Position numbers and translations under genes: made by a program
Shown: piece after piece, positions 35,391-43,589 of the stretch
How positions within the stretch are numbered: position 1 is the stretch's first letter
How the letters are laid out: every line of letters starts with the position of its first letter
Assembly: GCF_018598585.1 (NCBI RefSeq)
Contig: NZ_JAHESD010000006.1
Span: 62,001-126,000 of the forward strand
DNA: 64,000 bases
Direction: 5' to 3'
Source: Chryseosolibacter indicum
Lineage (GTDB): Bacteria; Bacteroidota; Bacteroidia; Cytophagales; Cyclobacteriaceae
Notes under the pieces: model-generated
Seen by the model: the letters and a program-made list of their open reading frames with translations, nothing else
What the model was told of the DNA's origin: nothing
Database searches by the model: none

Positions 35391-37352
35391 TTAATCGTAG
35401 AACGACCAGTCGAAGCCAAAATCAATAACGTTTCGCTGGCCCGGATAATCAGGAGTTGGAAAATAACCTGTTTTTTGGATTACCTGCATCAGGTTATTGT
35501 ATTTAACAAAAATTCTACCCCGTTTGATCTTCGCATTGATGAAAGGCTCAACCTGCGGAAAATCTTTAACTTTAAAATCATCCTGGTTATAGAACTGCAT
35601 TAAGGCAGGTTGATAGGCGGGTGCATAGTAGGCTGTATTCCAATGTAAATCTACTCCCACATGAATATCAAAATTGCCATTGAAGTGAATACCCGAATAG
35701 GCAAGTTGCGCATTAACAAAAAGCTCAGGAACCCGAATTGCATCGTCTGCATTCTCCAGCAACCTGGTATAAACCACATTGTTGCTAATAGTAAAACGCT
35801 TAAAGAAAGTAATGGATAACCTGTATTCAGGAGAGAATATGACTTGAGAACCTGATGATTGAACTGGTGTTACAAGGCCGGACTCCCTGTTCTTTTCAAA
35901 AAAGGAGTAGTTCTTTAACCTTGTAAAAGTAAGGCCAGGTGAAAGGTTAAAAACTTTTGATTTGTAATGAAGAAAGCCGTTTATCTGGCTGCTTTGAATA
36001 TCTGAGAAATCATTACTCCATTCATTATGTGAACCTCTGTAAAACTGTTGCAGGAAACCGGGCTGATACTGCATTTGCTTCAGCGACGCCTCAAACCATT
36101 TACTTGCTATTCTACCCTCTATACGATAGTTGCCAAACTGGTTTACTTCAGCCCATCCATTAATATAACCGATAGAATCAAGCCGGAGCTCCATTCTACC
36201 TCCCAAAATACTTTCATTCGCCACAGGTTTAGGATCTGTGTTCATTTCACCATGCAAAGCATGGTTGTAAGTCATGCTGTAATGCTTAATAGCATAATAC
36301 CCATTATAAAAGAGCTTCAGCAGATTTCCTTTTATACCAAATTCATTTCTTACCGTCTTAAATTTCGACTTATCGTAGGTGCTATCATTCGAAAGTAACC
36401 GCTTACCCAACAGTCCTTCTTGGCTGTCATCAAACAAATTGAAGAACATAGCACGCTGTCTGTATCTATCGAAAGTATGATAAGCTTGTAAGGCTTTTCC
36501 GGCTTTCAACTCCTGATGGAAATGTAGATTCATTCGAAGATCACTGGACTGAGCATTTGTAAGCCATATCGGTGGATCTTCCTGGAAATAATCCTCAAAG
36601 GTTGGGTCACTCGTTTTCACACCACCTGACTCGTAGGTCTGGTGATACATTCTTCTATAGCTTGCAAAAATACGATAGACACTATCTTTAGTATGAAAGG
36701 CGGTATAGATGTCATAGTAGTTACTTCTTACTGCCCTGTCACCTTTACCAGTGCGTTGCGGAATCTGTTTATCAATAAAAAGCCCCCTATAGTTTATACC
36801 AAAATTCCACCGTGACGAGATGTTACGGCTGAATGTTACTTTAGTTAATGACCTGCCATTTCCTCCCAGTATCACGTTCATATTAGAGTATGGCGACTTT
36901 GTATCGAAGTAGCGCATCCTGTCATTATCCCAGTAGAGATCGTAAACGTGAAACCCTGAGCGTACGCCTATAACTTTTGGAACCTGATAATAGATTGGCT
37001 GAATTGCTGTTCCGATAGTACCTAGGTCCTGATAAAGGTACCCGTTTCGCTGTACGTAGTTAAACCGGTGAAAATTCCGGATCAGCGTATCAATAGGGTA
37101 AATAATGTTTCTGTTATAGAATACATCTTCTTCATAGTAATACCTGGAGGTGTTGGGCCCGTATACCTGCTTGGTAGTATCGTCGATGACGCGCGAACCC
37201 CTACGTTTTGGTGAGTCTTCAGAACTTTGATTTTGAGATGTATTATTCCCCCCGGAAGGTCTACGTATAGGTCTGTTCTGCCCCAGAAGTTCAGGAGCAA
37301 CCAACACCAGTAAAGCGATAAGCCAGAAAAATTTTTTTATAAACACGTGCAA
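35391..37352 (-). CDS. Putative porin (Porin_10-like), large outer-membrane beta-barrel
   Basis: 653 residues with a signal peptide (FFWLIALLVLVAPELLGQ) followed by a Pro/Arg/Asn-rich linker. The rest is a long chain of beta-strands with aromatic girdles and ends NVIDFGFDWSFYD. The block NMNVILGGNGRSLTKVTFSRNISSRWNFGINYRGLFID is typical of the Bacteroidota 'putative porin' family. Substrate is unknown. It lies 45 bp downstream of lpxK and 10 bp upstream of miaE on the same strand, an outer-membrane neighbourhood seen in this phylum. Confidence 0.88.
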   Translation of the reverse strand: MHVFIKKFFWLIALLVLVAPELLGQNRPIRRPSGGNNTSQNQSSEDSPKRRGSRVIDDTTKQVYGPNTSRYYYEEDVFYNRNIIYPIDTLIRNFHRFNYVQRNGYLYQDLGTIGTAIQPIYYQVPKVIGVRSGFHVYDLYWDNDRMRYFDTKSPYSNMNVILGGNGRSLTKVTFSRNISSRWNFGINYRGLFIDKQIPQRTGKGDRAVRSNYYDIYTAFHTKDSVYRIFASYRRMYHQTYESGGVKTSDPTFEDYFQEDPPIWLTNAQSSDLRMNLHFHQELKAGKALQAYHTFDRYRQRAMFFNLFDDSQEGLLGKRLLSNDSTYDKSKFKTVRNEFGIKGNLLKLFYNGYYAIKHYSMTYNHALHGEMNTDPKPVANESILGGRMELRLDSIGYINGWAEVNQFGNYRIEGRIASKWFEASLKQMQYQPGFLQQFYRGSHNEWSNDFSDIQSSQINGFLHYKSKVFNLSPGLTFTRLKNYSFFEKNRESGLVTPVQSSGSQVIFSPEYRLSITFFKRFTISNNVVYTRLLENADDAIRVPELFVNAQLAYSGIHFNGNFDIHVGVDLHWNTAYYAPAYQPALMQFYNQDDFKVKDFPQVEPFINAKIKRGRIFVKYNNLMQVIQKTGYFPTPDYPGQRNVIDFGFDWSFYD

Positions 37353-37397
37353 AAATAGATGATCAGTTTTGGGAATAACACTAGAGCGAGGTTTTTT

Positions 37398-38426
37398 TTA
37401 GGATACATGCTGCTTAACTACGCTCAGCACCATTTCATCAAAATCCTTTCCATTTTTTAAGAATTCAGACTGAATAGGCAAATAAAAAAAAGGAATATAA
37501 TCATATGCATAGGCGAATGGAGGAGAATCAAGCTTGGCAGCATCTTTTTCGGTGGTAAGCACCATAGCGTTTTCCTTTTCCGCGAAGGCGGTAATTTTCT
37601 TTAGATCTTCGTTTGTATAACTGTGATGATCCGGAAACAAAAAGTGATGGATAAGCTTGAAATGCTTTGCAACGTAATCTTCAATGGGTTTATGATTGGC
37701 AATGCCGGTAACCAGGATTACCCGTTCATCAATCTTACTATAGGTATTTATAGCTACAGGATCACCATATCGAATTACGGAGAAAAACACCGGCTTGCTG
37801 GTATACTGCCTGATCGACTTTTCTATTTCCAGCATTTCTTCGTTGCCAAGTTCTGGCGGGCATTTGGTTACTACAACAACATCGGCTCTGTCGATGCCCC
37901 TTCTCGATTCCCGTAATCTCCCAACGGGCATCAACCAATCTTTTGTAAACAGATTATTATAGTCCGTAAGTACGACCTGAAAGGAAGGTTTTACTTTACG
38001 GTGCTGAAAAGAATCGTCCAACAAAATAACTTCGGTCTCTTCGGCCTGATCGATTATAAAGGGAATAGCTAATGCGCGTTCCTCACCTACGCATACCTTC
38101 ACGCTTTCGCCAAACTTCCGGTACAACTGAAAAGGCTCGTCACCTATGGTAGACGCAGAATCTGTATTAGCTGCTATGCGAATGCCACTGGTTTCACGTC
38201 CGTAACCCCGGCTTAAGGTAGCTATCTTGTAATGCTTACTTAAAAGCCTTATAAGGTATTCGATCATGGGTGTTTTGCCGGTTCCGCCTACAGCCAGGTT
38301 TCCTACACTTATTACAGGCAAATCGAATGATGCCGAGGGTTTATAACCTCGTTCGTAAAGGCTGTTCCTGATACTGGTTACCAGATCAAAAAGCACAGCA
38401 AATGGAAAAAGTAAAAAGCGAAACAT
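37398..38426 (-). CDS. lpxK: Tetraacyldisaccharide 4'-kinase (lipid A biosynthesis)
   Basis: 342 residues. The N-terminal helix FPFAVLFDLVTSIRNSLYERG anchors it to the inner membrane. SVGNLAVGGTGKTPMIEYL carries the P-loop, VILLDDSFQHRKVKPSFQVVLTD the Walker-B region, and LVTGIANHKPIEDYV the C-terminal signature. LpxK phosphorylates the 4'-position of the lipid A precursor in the Raetz pathway. It is the first gene of the operon with the porin and miaE. Confidence 0.95.
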   Translation of the reverse strand: MFRFLLFPFAVLFDLVTSIRNSLYERGYKPSASFDLPVISVGNLAVGGTGKTPMIEYLIRLLSKHYKIATLSRGYGRETSGIRIAANTDSASTIGDEPFQLYRKFGESVKVCVGEERALAIPFIIDQAEETEVILLDDSFQHRKVKPSFQVVLTDYNNLFTKDWLMPVGRLRESRRGIDRADVVVVTKCPPELGNEEMLEIEKSIRQYTSKPVFFSVIRYGDPVAINTYSKIDERVILVTGIANHKPIEDYVAKHFKLIHHFLFPDHHSYTNEDLKKITAFAEKENAMVLTTEKDAAKLDSPPFAYAYDYIPFFYLPIQSEFLKNGKDFDEMVLSVVKQHVS

Positions 38427-38559
38427 TACCGCAATTTAGCTGGATTGTAAGAAATAATCCCAAAATTGTCATTAGGGCAAGAAAGTATAAACTTCAGGTG
38501 GCAATGGTTCATTAAGCGATTAATGGGTGCCAATCAACCATTAGTAACCCATTAGAGTG

Positions 38560-38638
38560 CCTGGGAAGTGCCTGCGGTTAATCCCTGGCATCCTTCGGTC
38601 AAAATGCTTCTGACCCAACATCACCGCAGGCACCCAGG
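38560..38638. repeat. Inverted repeat, 15-bp arms with a 3-nt bulge
   Basis: The left arm (38560-38577) reads CCTGGG, AAG, TGCCTGCGG. The right arm (38624-38638) is the exact complement of CCTGGGTGCCTGCGG, leaving AAG as a bulge and a 46-nt loop. Pairing continues imperfectly outward (TTAGA...TGCC with GGCA...TCTAA). There is no T-run after it. It could be a structured RNA, a protein-binding site or a remnant repeat. Confidence 0.75.
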
Positions 38639-38640
38639 AG

Positions 38641-38677
38641 GCATTTCTAAGGCATTCTAACGCTATTCTATTGCTAG
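38641..38677. repeat. Degenerate 10-11 bp periodic repeat
   Basis: GCATTTCTAA, GCATTCTAAC, GCTATTCTAT and GCTAG begin at 38641, 38652, 38662 and 38673, a spacing of 11, 10 and 11 bp. The period resembles that of the 1900-1965 array although the sequence differs. Confidence 0.55.
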
Positions 38678-39034
38678 TCAATACGTTAATTCTATTTGGA
38701 AAAACAGCTACCGAAGAAAATATGAACCGGTATTCACAAGAGAATCTTACCGAGGTATGGCCTAATGGCACCATTAGAAATTCTTCAATAATAACATTTA
38801 AGATTAGCGGTAGTAGTGGATTGGGCGAGCGGGAGAAGTTTCTTCAAAAAGGAATGACAAAATCGGCTGGTTAAATTTGATTTCACCTGAATCTACAGCT
38901 AGCCTATACCCAACCTATACCAATGCCCTATCTCGCAATCTTTAAATATAAGAGCTGAGGTAACTAAATAGGAATCTCATGCTGCATACAAAACATTTAT
39001 TTTTCAATAATTTTACTCCATCATTAGAGCTTTC

Positions 39035-40138
39035 ATGACAGAACTCAGGATTAAGGATGTAACAGACTACCTTGAAATACTTGCCCCACGTTCTTACCAG
39101 GAATTGTATGACAACTCAGGCTTGCTTACGGGTAGTCGTGAAGAAACGGTAAGCGGCATTTTAGTAACGCTGGATTGTACAGAAGCTGTAATAAAGGAAG
39201 CCATAAGCAAAAGCTGTAACCTTATTATCGCCCACCACCCCATCATCTTTAAAGGATTAAAAAAGCTGACCGGAAGCAATTACATTGAGCGCACCATCAT
39301 TGAAGCCATCAGAAATAACATCGCCATCTATGCAATTCATACCAACCTGGATAATGTACACACCGGCGTTAACAGAAAGATCTGCGAAAAAATAGGTCTT
39401 ACCTCACTAAAGATACTTTCACCTAAAAACAATGTACTTACCAAGCTTGTAACCTTTATTCCGAAAGAAAATACAGAGGCAGTTTTAGATAGCATTCACC
39501 GTGCAGGAGCCGGTCAGATCGGCAACTACAACAATTGCAGCTTCAGAGTTGATGGCGTAGGTACGTTTAAACCGAATGAACAGGCTCGTCCGCATATCGG
39601 AACGCAGCATCAGCAAGAATATGTTAATGAAACACGTGTTGAAGTTATTTTTCCCTCCTATCTTCAATCGAAGATACTAAAAACCTTGAAGGAGAGCCAT
39701 CCTTACGAAGAAGTTGCATATTATTTAACAAGCTTAACCAATGAAAATCAGGAAGTTGGTTCTGGCATGGTAGGAGAACTTGAGCATTCTGAGGAACCAA
39801 TGGCATTTCTAAAGCGTTTAAAAATCAGTATGAATCTGGAAATAATCAGGCATACCCATCTGATAGATAAGCCTGTAAAAAGAGTAGCAGTGTGCGGAGG
39901 ATCTGGAAGTTTTCTTCTTCCCCAGGCAATTTCCGCAGGAGCTCAAGTTTTTATTACCGCAGATTTCAAGTACCACGAATTCTTTGATGCCGACAGCCAT
40001 ATTATCATTGCCGACATAGGGCATTATGAAAGTGAGGTTTACACCAAGGAACTTTTACAGGAGGTTTTAACAAAAAAATTTCCTAATTTTGCGATCAATT
40101 TTTCAACTACCGTCACGAATCCAATAAGTTACCTGTAA
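39035..40138 (+). CDS. Nif3-like dinuclear metal centre hexameric protein
   Basis: 367 residues. Metal-site motifs are visible: NLIIAHHPIIF (first His pair), YAIHTNLDNV and, at the far end, VFITADFKYHEFFDA and IADIGHYESE. The middle part (about residues 130-230, LVTFIPKENTEAVLDSIHRAGAGQIGNYNNCSF) is the extra PII/CutA-like domain of the long YqfO type. The family, sometimes labelled GTP cyclohydrolase I type 2, has no firmly proven reaction in bacteria. It lies 3 bp upstream of the coiled-coil/zinc-ribbon-like gene, a common pairing in this phylum. Confidence 0.92.
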   Translation: MTELRIKDVTDYLEILAPRSYQELYDNSGLLTGSREETVSGILVTLDCTEAVIKEAISKSCNLIIAHHPIIFKGLKKLTGSNYIERTIIEAIRNNIAIYAIHTNLDNVHTGVNRKICEKIGLTSLKILSPKNNVLTKLVTFIPKENTEAVLDSIHRAGAGQIGNYNNCSFRVDGVGTFKPNEQARPHIGTQHQQEYVNETRVEVIFPSYLQSKILKTLKESHPYEEVAYYLTSLTNENQEVGSGMVGELEHSEEPMAFLKRLKISMNLEIIRHTHLIDKPVKRVAVCGGSGSFLLPQAISAGAQVFITADFKYHEFFDADSHIIIADIGHYESEVYTKELLQEVLTKKFPNFAINFSTTVTNPISYL

Positions 40139-40141
40139 ATA

Positions 40142-40948
40142 ATGGAAAATCAAACAATTGCCCAGAAACTAGAAGCACTTGTAAAACTTCAGTCAATTGA
40201 TTCAAAGATTGACGAGATTAAAAAATTAAGAGGCGATTTACCTGACGAAGTTCAGGATCTTGAAGATGAAATTGAAGGGTATAACACCCGCTTGCACAGA
40301 TTTGAGGCCGAACAAAAGGACCTCGAGGAGAACATAAAGAAGCATAAAGAAGGGATAAAAGAAGCGGAAAAGCTAATCAAAAAATACACAGAGCAACAAA
40401 AGAACGTACGCAACAATAGAGAGTTCGATGCCATTACAAAGGAGATAGAACTTCAGGAACTTGAGATTCAAATTTGCGAAAAGAGAATCAAAGAGGCGAA
40501 AGATCAGATACAGGCTAAAAAGGACGAGATTGAAAAAACAAATGCACTGATCAGCGAACGTGGCGACCACCTAGATAACAAGAAAAAAGAACTACAGGGC
40601 ATAATGTCAGAAAGCGAAGAAGAAGAAAAGAGACTTCTTAGCGAACGTGAAAAAGCTACCAAAAAGATTGAAGATAAGCTTTTAAAGTACTATGAACGAT
40701 TAAGAGGTAGCTTAAGTAATGGATTGGCAGTAGTTCGTGTGGTGCGTGGTGCAGCAGAAGGATGTAATATTGTTATTCCTCCCCAAAAGATTGCCGAAAT
40801 CAGAGAGAAGAAAAGAATTGTAATAGATGAGCACTCTGGTCGTATCTTGGCTGATGTAGACGTAGATTCACTTGACGAAGGCGATAAGCCGAAAGCTAAC
40901 AAGACGGTTGCCCCTCCTACTACAAGTCGCAGAAAGAAAGTTGAATAG
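40142..40948 (+). CDS. Coiled-coil protein of the C4 zinc-ribbon family with cysteines lost
   Basis: 268 residues. Residues ~1-185 form an almost unbroken charged coiled coil with the family hallmark QKNVRNNREFDAITKEIE. The C-terminal domain RVVRGAAEGCNIVIPPQ...IVIDEHSGRIL aligns by eye with the zf-RING_7 ribbon, normally CxxC...CxxC. Here only Cys208 remains; the other positions are Ala205, Asp229 and Ser232, so zinc cannot be held by four cysteines. A Lys/Arg-rich tail ends the chain. It is cytoplasmic. A terminator-like hairpin follows 27 bp after the stop, and the start of the next gene lies inside it. Confidence 0.9.
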   Translation: MENQTIAQKLEALVKLQSIDSKIDEIKKLRGDLPDEVQDLEDEIEGYNTRLHRFEAEQKDLEENIKKHKEGIKEAEKLIKKYTEQQKNVRNNREFDAITKEIELQELEIQICEKRIKEAKDQIQAKKDEIEKTNALISERGDHLDNKKKELQGIMSESEEEEKRLLSEREKATKKIEDKLLKYYERLRGSLSNGLAVVRVVRGAAEGCNIVIPPQKIAEIREKKRIVIDEHSGRILADVDVDSLDEGDKPKANKTVAPPTTSRRKKVE

Positions 40949-42422
40949 AACTATCTTAAAGAATATTTTAATAAAGGTAAGCCTTATGGCTTGCCTTTTT
41001 TTATGTGTATCCTATAGCATAAAAGCCAATGACCTTACCCTCGACGGCAATAATGAAAAAGCCTATAAACATGTACTAAATCTCGAAGTTGAGGAGGCAA
41101 GGACCCTGCTTCAGGATCCTAAAACAATTGCTGACTTTTATATTCTTTCGCTCGCTGAAAGCCTTGAATTACTGGTTACAGAAGATGCCAGTGTATTTGA
41201 TGTTTACGAAGATCGATTTGAATCAAGACTTGACAAGAAAATCAAAGGCACTGAGGCGGCACATCAATTCCTTCAGGCAGAAATGCGCCTACAGTGGGCT
41301 TTTGTGTATCTGAAATTTGGTCATGAGTTCGACGCAGCCTTAAGCTTAAGAGAAGCTTATAAAATAGCTGAAGAATGCCAAAAAAAATATCCGTCATATC
41401 TACCCATCCTTAAAACGATGGGGTTATTAGAGGTGATCGTTGGCGCTGTTCCGGAAAAATACAATTGGGTGCTAAGCCTCATGGGACTGAAAGGGTCCAT
41501 TGCAAATGGGCTACATGATCTTTCAACCCTAAAAGAATCAGATTCACCACTCGCATTTGAAGCAGACTTGCTGCATGCATTAATCCAGGGATTTATATTT
41601 CAGAAGCCAGAAGCTGCGCTAAATGAAGTAAAGTTCTTGTTGGATAAAAGAACTGATAACAGATTATTGAATTTTCTTGGGGGAGCCCTTTACTTAAAGA
41701 ATTCAGACAGTGAATTAGCCAATATACTTTTAACCAGAGTATCTCAATCCCGAAAAGGTATTCCGGTTTATTATGCAGATTACTTAATCGGCGAAACTCT
41801 TCTTCACAAAGCTGACTATGCCAGAGCAATCTCCTCCTACAAATGGTTTATTAGAAATTATAAGGGGCAGAATTATATTAAGGACGCCTACTATAAAATA
41901 GCACTTTGTAATTGGCTAGCTGGTAATAAAAGCGAGGCTCTCATGGCTTTTCAAGAAGCTAAAATAAAAGGAAAAGAATCTTCAGAAGCTGATAAATATG
42001 CAGCAAGAAGCCTTGCCGATAACGAGTTACCCCATGTAAAACTATCCAAAGTCAGGTACTCCACTGATGGTGGATATTATGCAGAAGCACAACAACAACT
42101 CATTTCCATAACCGAGGCTGAAATTCCATCTCAGAGAGACAAGACCGAGTACCGATATCGCAAAGCACGCCTGGCACATAAGCAAAACCAGCTTGATTCG
42201 GCAAAAGCCTTTTATAAACAGACCATTGAAGTTGCAGGCAATGAACCGTGGTATTTTGCTCCGAATTCCTGTCTTCAGTTAGGATACATCGCCATGTCCG
42301 AGAACCGCTTAGAAGATGCAAAATCTCATTTTAAGCGAACATTAGAATATAAAAAGCATGAATACAAAAATAGTATTGATGCGAAAGCAAAGAGTGCACT
42401 CGCTCAGATACCTCGTAAATGA
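40941..42422 (+). CDS. Exported TPR-repeat protein
   Basis: About 494 residues from TTG 40941, or 479 from ATG 40986. The TTG start gives a full signal peptide (MNRTILKNILIKVSLMACLFLCVSYSIKA) with basic n-region; the ATG start gives only the hydrophobic part. The body is helical repeats: FLQAEMRLQWAFVYLKFGHEFDAALSLREAYKIAE, HKADYARAISSYKWFIRNYKGQNYIKDAYYKIALCNWLAGNKSEALMAF and HFKRTLEYK, typical tetratricopeptide units. It probably serves protein interaction in the periplasm. The TTG overlaps the previous gene's stop (coupling), and the ATG lies in a terminator-like hairpin. The 3' end overlaps the histidine phosphatase gene by 19 bp. Confidence 0.82.
   Translation: MNRTILKNILIKVSLMACLFLCVSYSIKANDLTLDGNNEKAYKHVLNLEVEEARTLLQDPKTIADFYILSLAESLELLVTEDASVFDVYEDRFESRLDKKIKGTEAAHQFLQAEMRLQWAFVYLKFGHEFDAALSLREAYKIAEECQKKYPSYLPILKTMGLLEVIVGAVPEKYNWVLSLMGLKGSIANGLHDLSTLKESDSPLAFEADLLHALIQGFIFQKPEAALNEVKFLLDKRTDNRLLNFLGGALYLKNSDSELANILLTRVSQSRKGIPVYYADYLIGETLLHKADYARAISSYKWFIRNYKGQNYIKDAYYKIALCNWLAGNKSEALMAFQEAKIKGKESSEADKYAARSLADNELPHVKLSKVRYSTDGGYYAEAQQQLISITEAEIPSQRDKTEYRYRKARLAHKQNQLDSAKAFYKQTIEVAGNEPWYFAPNSCLQLGYIAMSENRLEDAKSHFKRTLEYKKHEYKNSIDAKAKSALAQIPRK
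40976..41002 (+). terminator. Terminator-like hairpin containing the TPR gene's ATG
   Basis: GGTAAGCC (40976-40983), loop TTAT and GGCTTGCC (40988-40995), one G-T pair, followed by seven T (40996-41002). It sits 27 bp after the zinc-ribbon-like gene's stop, where a terminator is expected. However, the T-run encodes part of the hydrophobic core of the TPR protein's signal peptide, and the ATG 40986-40988 spans loop and stem. Confidence 0.7.
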
Positions 42423-43024
42423 TGGGTATCGTTATACCTTTCTACCTGAAACATTGTTCCGGTAAAATTTAAAAGATAGAGGCAAAGGTTGGTATGCTCA
42501 AACATATCCATGCAGCGCAAAGGGTAGTTTAAGAGATGGCACAAGAGTATGCGAATAGCACGGCCGTGCATACAAATAAGAATTGTTTTCTCGTTGGTAT
42601 GCTTCATAATAAAATCGACAGCGGGTTTCATTCTTTTAATAACATCATCGGGGCTTTCACCACCCTGAAGGCGGTGTGAAGTGTTACCAAGCTGCCACTG
42701 CTCCAGCATGTGGTGATAATATTGGTCTTCCTGTGGTGTAATACGATGTCCCTCCCTAACTCCCCAACTAATTTCGTTGAGTCCTACAAGCGGATCGTGT
42801 GGAATACCAAGATCTATAAATTGTTGTACTGACTGCTGGCTTCTCTTTAGCGCAGATGTATAAACTTTATCAAAAGGAATATGCTTGTAGGCTTCAAAAA
42901 AAGCCCGGGCTTGCCTATGACCAAGCTCATTGAGATCGGTGTCAACACCACTGCCCTGAACGATGTTTTTAAGATTAAAATCTGTTTGACCGTGACGGAT
43001 TAAGTAAACTTTTTTACTGTTCAA
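42404..43024 (-). CDS. Histidine phosphatase (phosphoglycerate mutase-like)
   Basis: 206 residues. The catalytic RHG is in KVYLIRHGQTDFN, followed by DLNELGHRQARAF, the Glu-bearing NEISWGVREGHR and the second His in ILICMHGRAIRILL. This is the histidine phosphatase superfamily; substrates range from sugar phosphates to nucleotides. The start appears to be TTG at 43024, because no ATG precedes the RHG motif. It is convergent with the TPR gene and overlaps it by 19 bp. Confidence 0.9.
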   Translation of the reverse strand: MNSKKVYLIRHGQTDFNLKNIVQGSGVDTDLNELGHRQARAFFEAYKHIPFDKVYTSALKRSQQSVQQFIDLGIPHDPLVGLNEISWGVREGHRITPQEDQYYHHMLEQWQLGNTSHRLQGGESPDDVIKRMKPAVDFIMKHTNEKTILICMHGRAIRILLCHLLNYPLRCMDMFEHTNLCLYLLNFTGTMFQVERYNDTHHLRGI

Positions 43025-43150
43025 TTTTGCTTTATTTTAGGCCCGCCTTTCGGACTGGCAAATTATTCCTTCCCCAAGGGTCGTCTGCGCGTTAGGCAGC
43101 CGCAAAAATAGATAAATAGTTGATTCCGCTATCTAATCGAAAATTAAAAC

Positions 43151-43579
43151 ATGTCAATTTTCAGAACAGGCCTGACAGTAGAAGCATTAAATAAAACGTC
43201 TAAAAATACCCTGGCAGAACAACTTGGAATTGAATTTATCGCAATTGGTGCCGATTTTATTGAAGCAAAAATGCCGGTAGATCAGCGAACTCATCAACCT
43301 TTCGGACTGTTACATGGTGGAGCTTCAGTTGCGCTTGCTGAAACCCTTGGCAGTATTGCCGCCTATAGTTGTGTTGATATAACCAAATATTATTGTGTCG
43401 GTTTGGATATTAATGCAAACCATATCAGGGCAGCTAAAACAGGCTATGTTAGAGGGGTAACCAGACCAATTCATATGGGTAGAAAAACTCATGTCTGGGA
43501 AATTCGGATTACCAATGAGCAAAACGAATTGATTTGTATCAGCCGCATAACCATAGCCGTGTTAGACATAAAGAACTAG
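43151..43579 (+). CDS. menI: Hotdog-fold thioesterase, likely DHNA-CoA hydrolase
   Basis: 142 residues. The PaaI/MenI-like hotdog fold shows the catalytic loop FGLLHGGASVALAETLGSIAA. The second half GLDINANHIRAAKTGYVRGVTRPIHMGRKTHVWEI matches acyl-CoA thioesterases of the YdiI/MenI group. The next genes, 10 bp away, are menF, menD and menB, so hydrolysis of 1,4-dihydroxy-2-naphthoyl-CoA is the best guess. The symbol rests on context. The enzyme is cytoplasmic. Confidence 0.82.
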   Translation: MSIFRTGLTVEALNKTSKNTLAEQLGIEFIAIGADFIEAKMPVDQRTHQPFGLLHGGASVALAETLGSIAAYSCVDITKYYCVGLDINANHIRAAKTGYVRGVTRPIHMGRKTHVWEIRITNEQNELICISRITIAVLDIKN

Positions 43580-43589
43580 TGCAATTATA

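Larger units (their letters stand above)
38427..39034. other. Structured intergenic region between lpxK and the Nif3-like gene
   Basis: 608-bp divergent spacer. It contains a long imperfect inverted repeat (38560-38638), a short helical-period repeat (38641-38677) and a duplicated ACCTATACC-like motif (38903, 38914). The small open frame 38671-38874 lacks any family pattern and overlaps these repeats, so I do not call it a gene. Confidence 0.55.

Noticed and set aside
38671-38874. A 67-codon open frame between lpxK and the Nif3-like gene
   Set aside because: Overlaps repeat sequence, has no ribosome binding site or family pattern.
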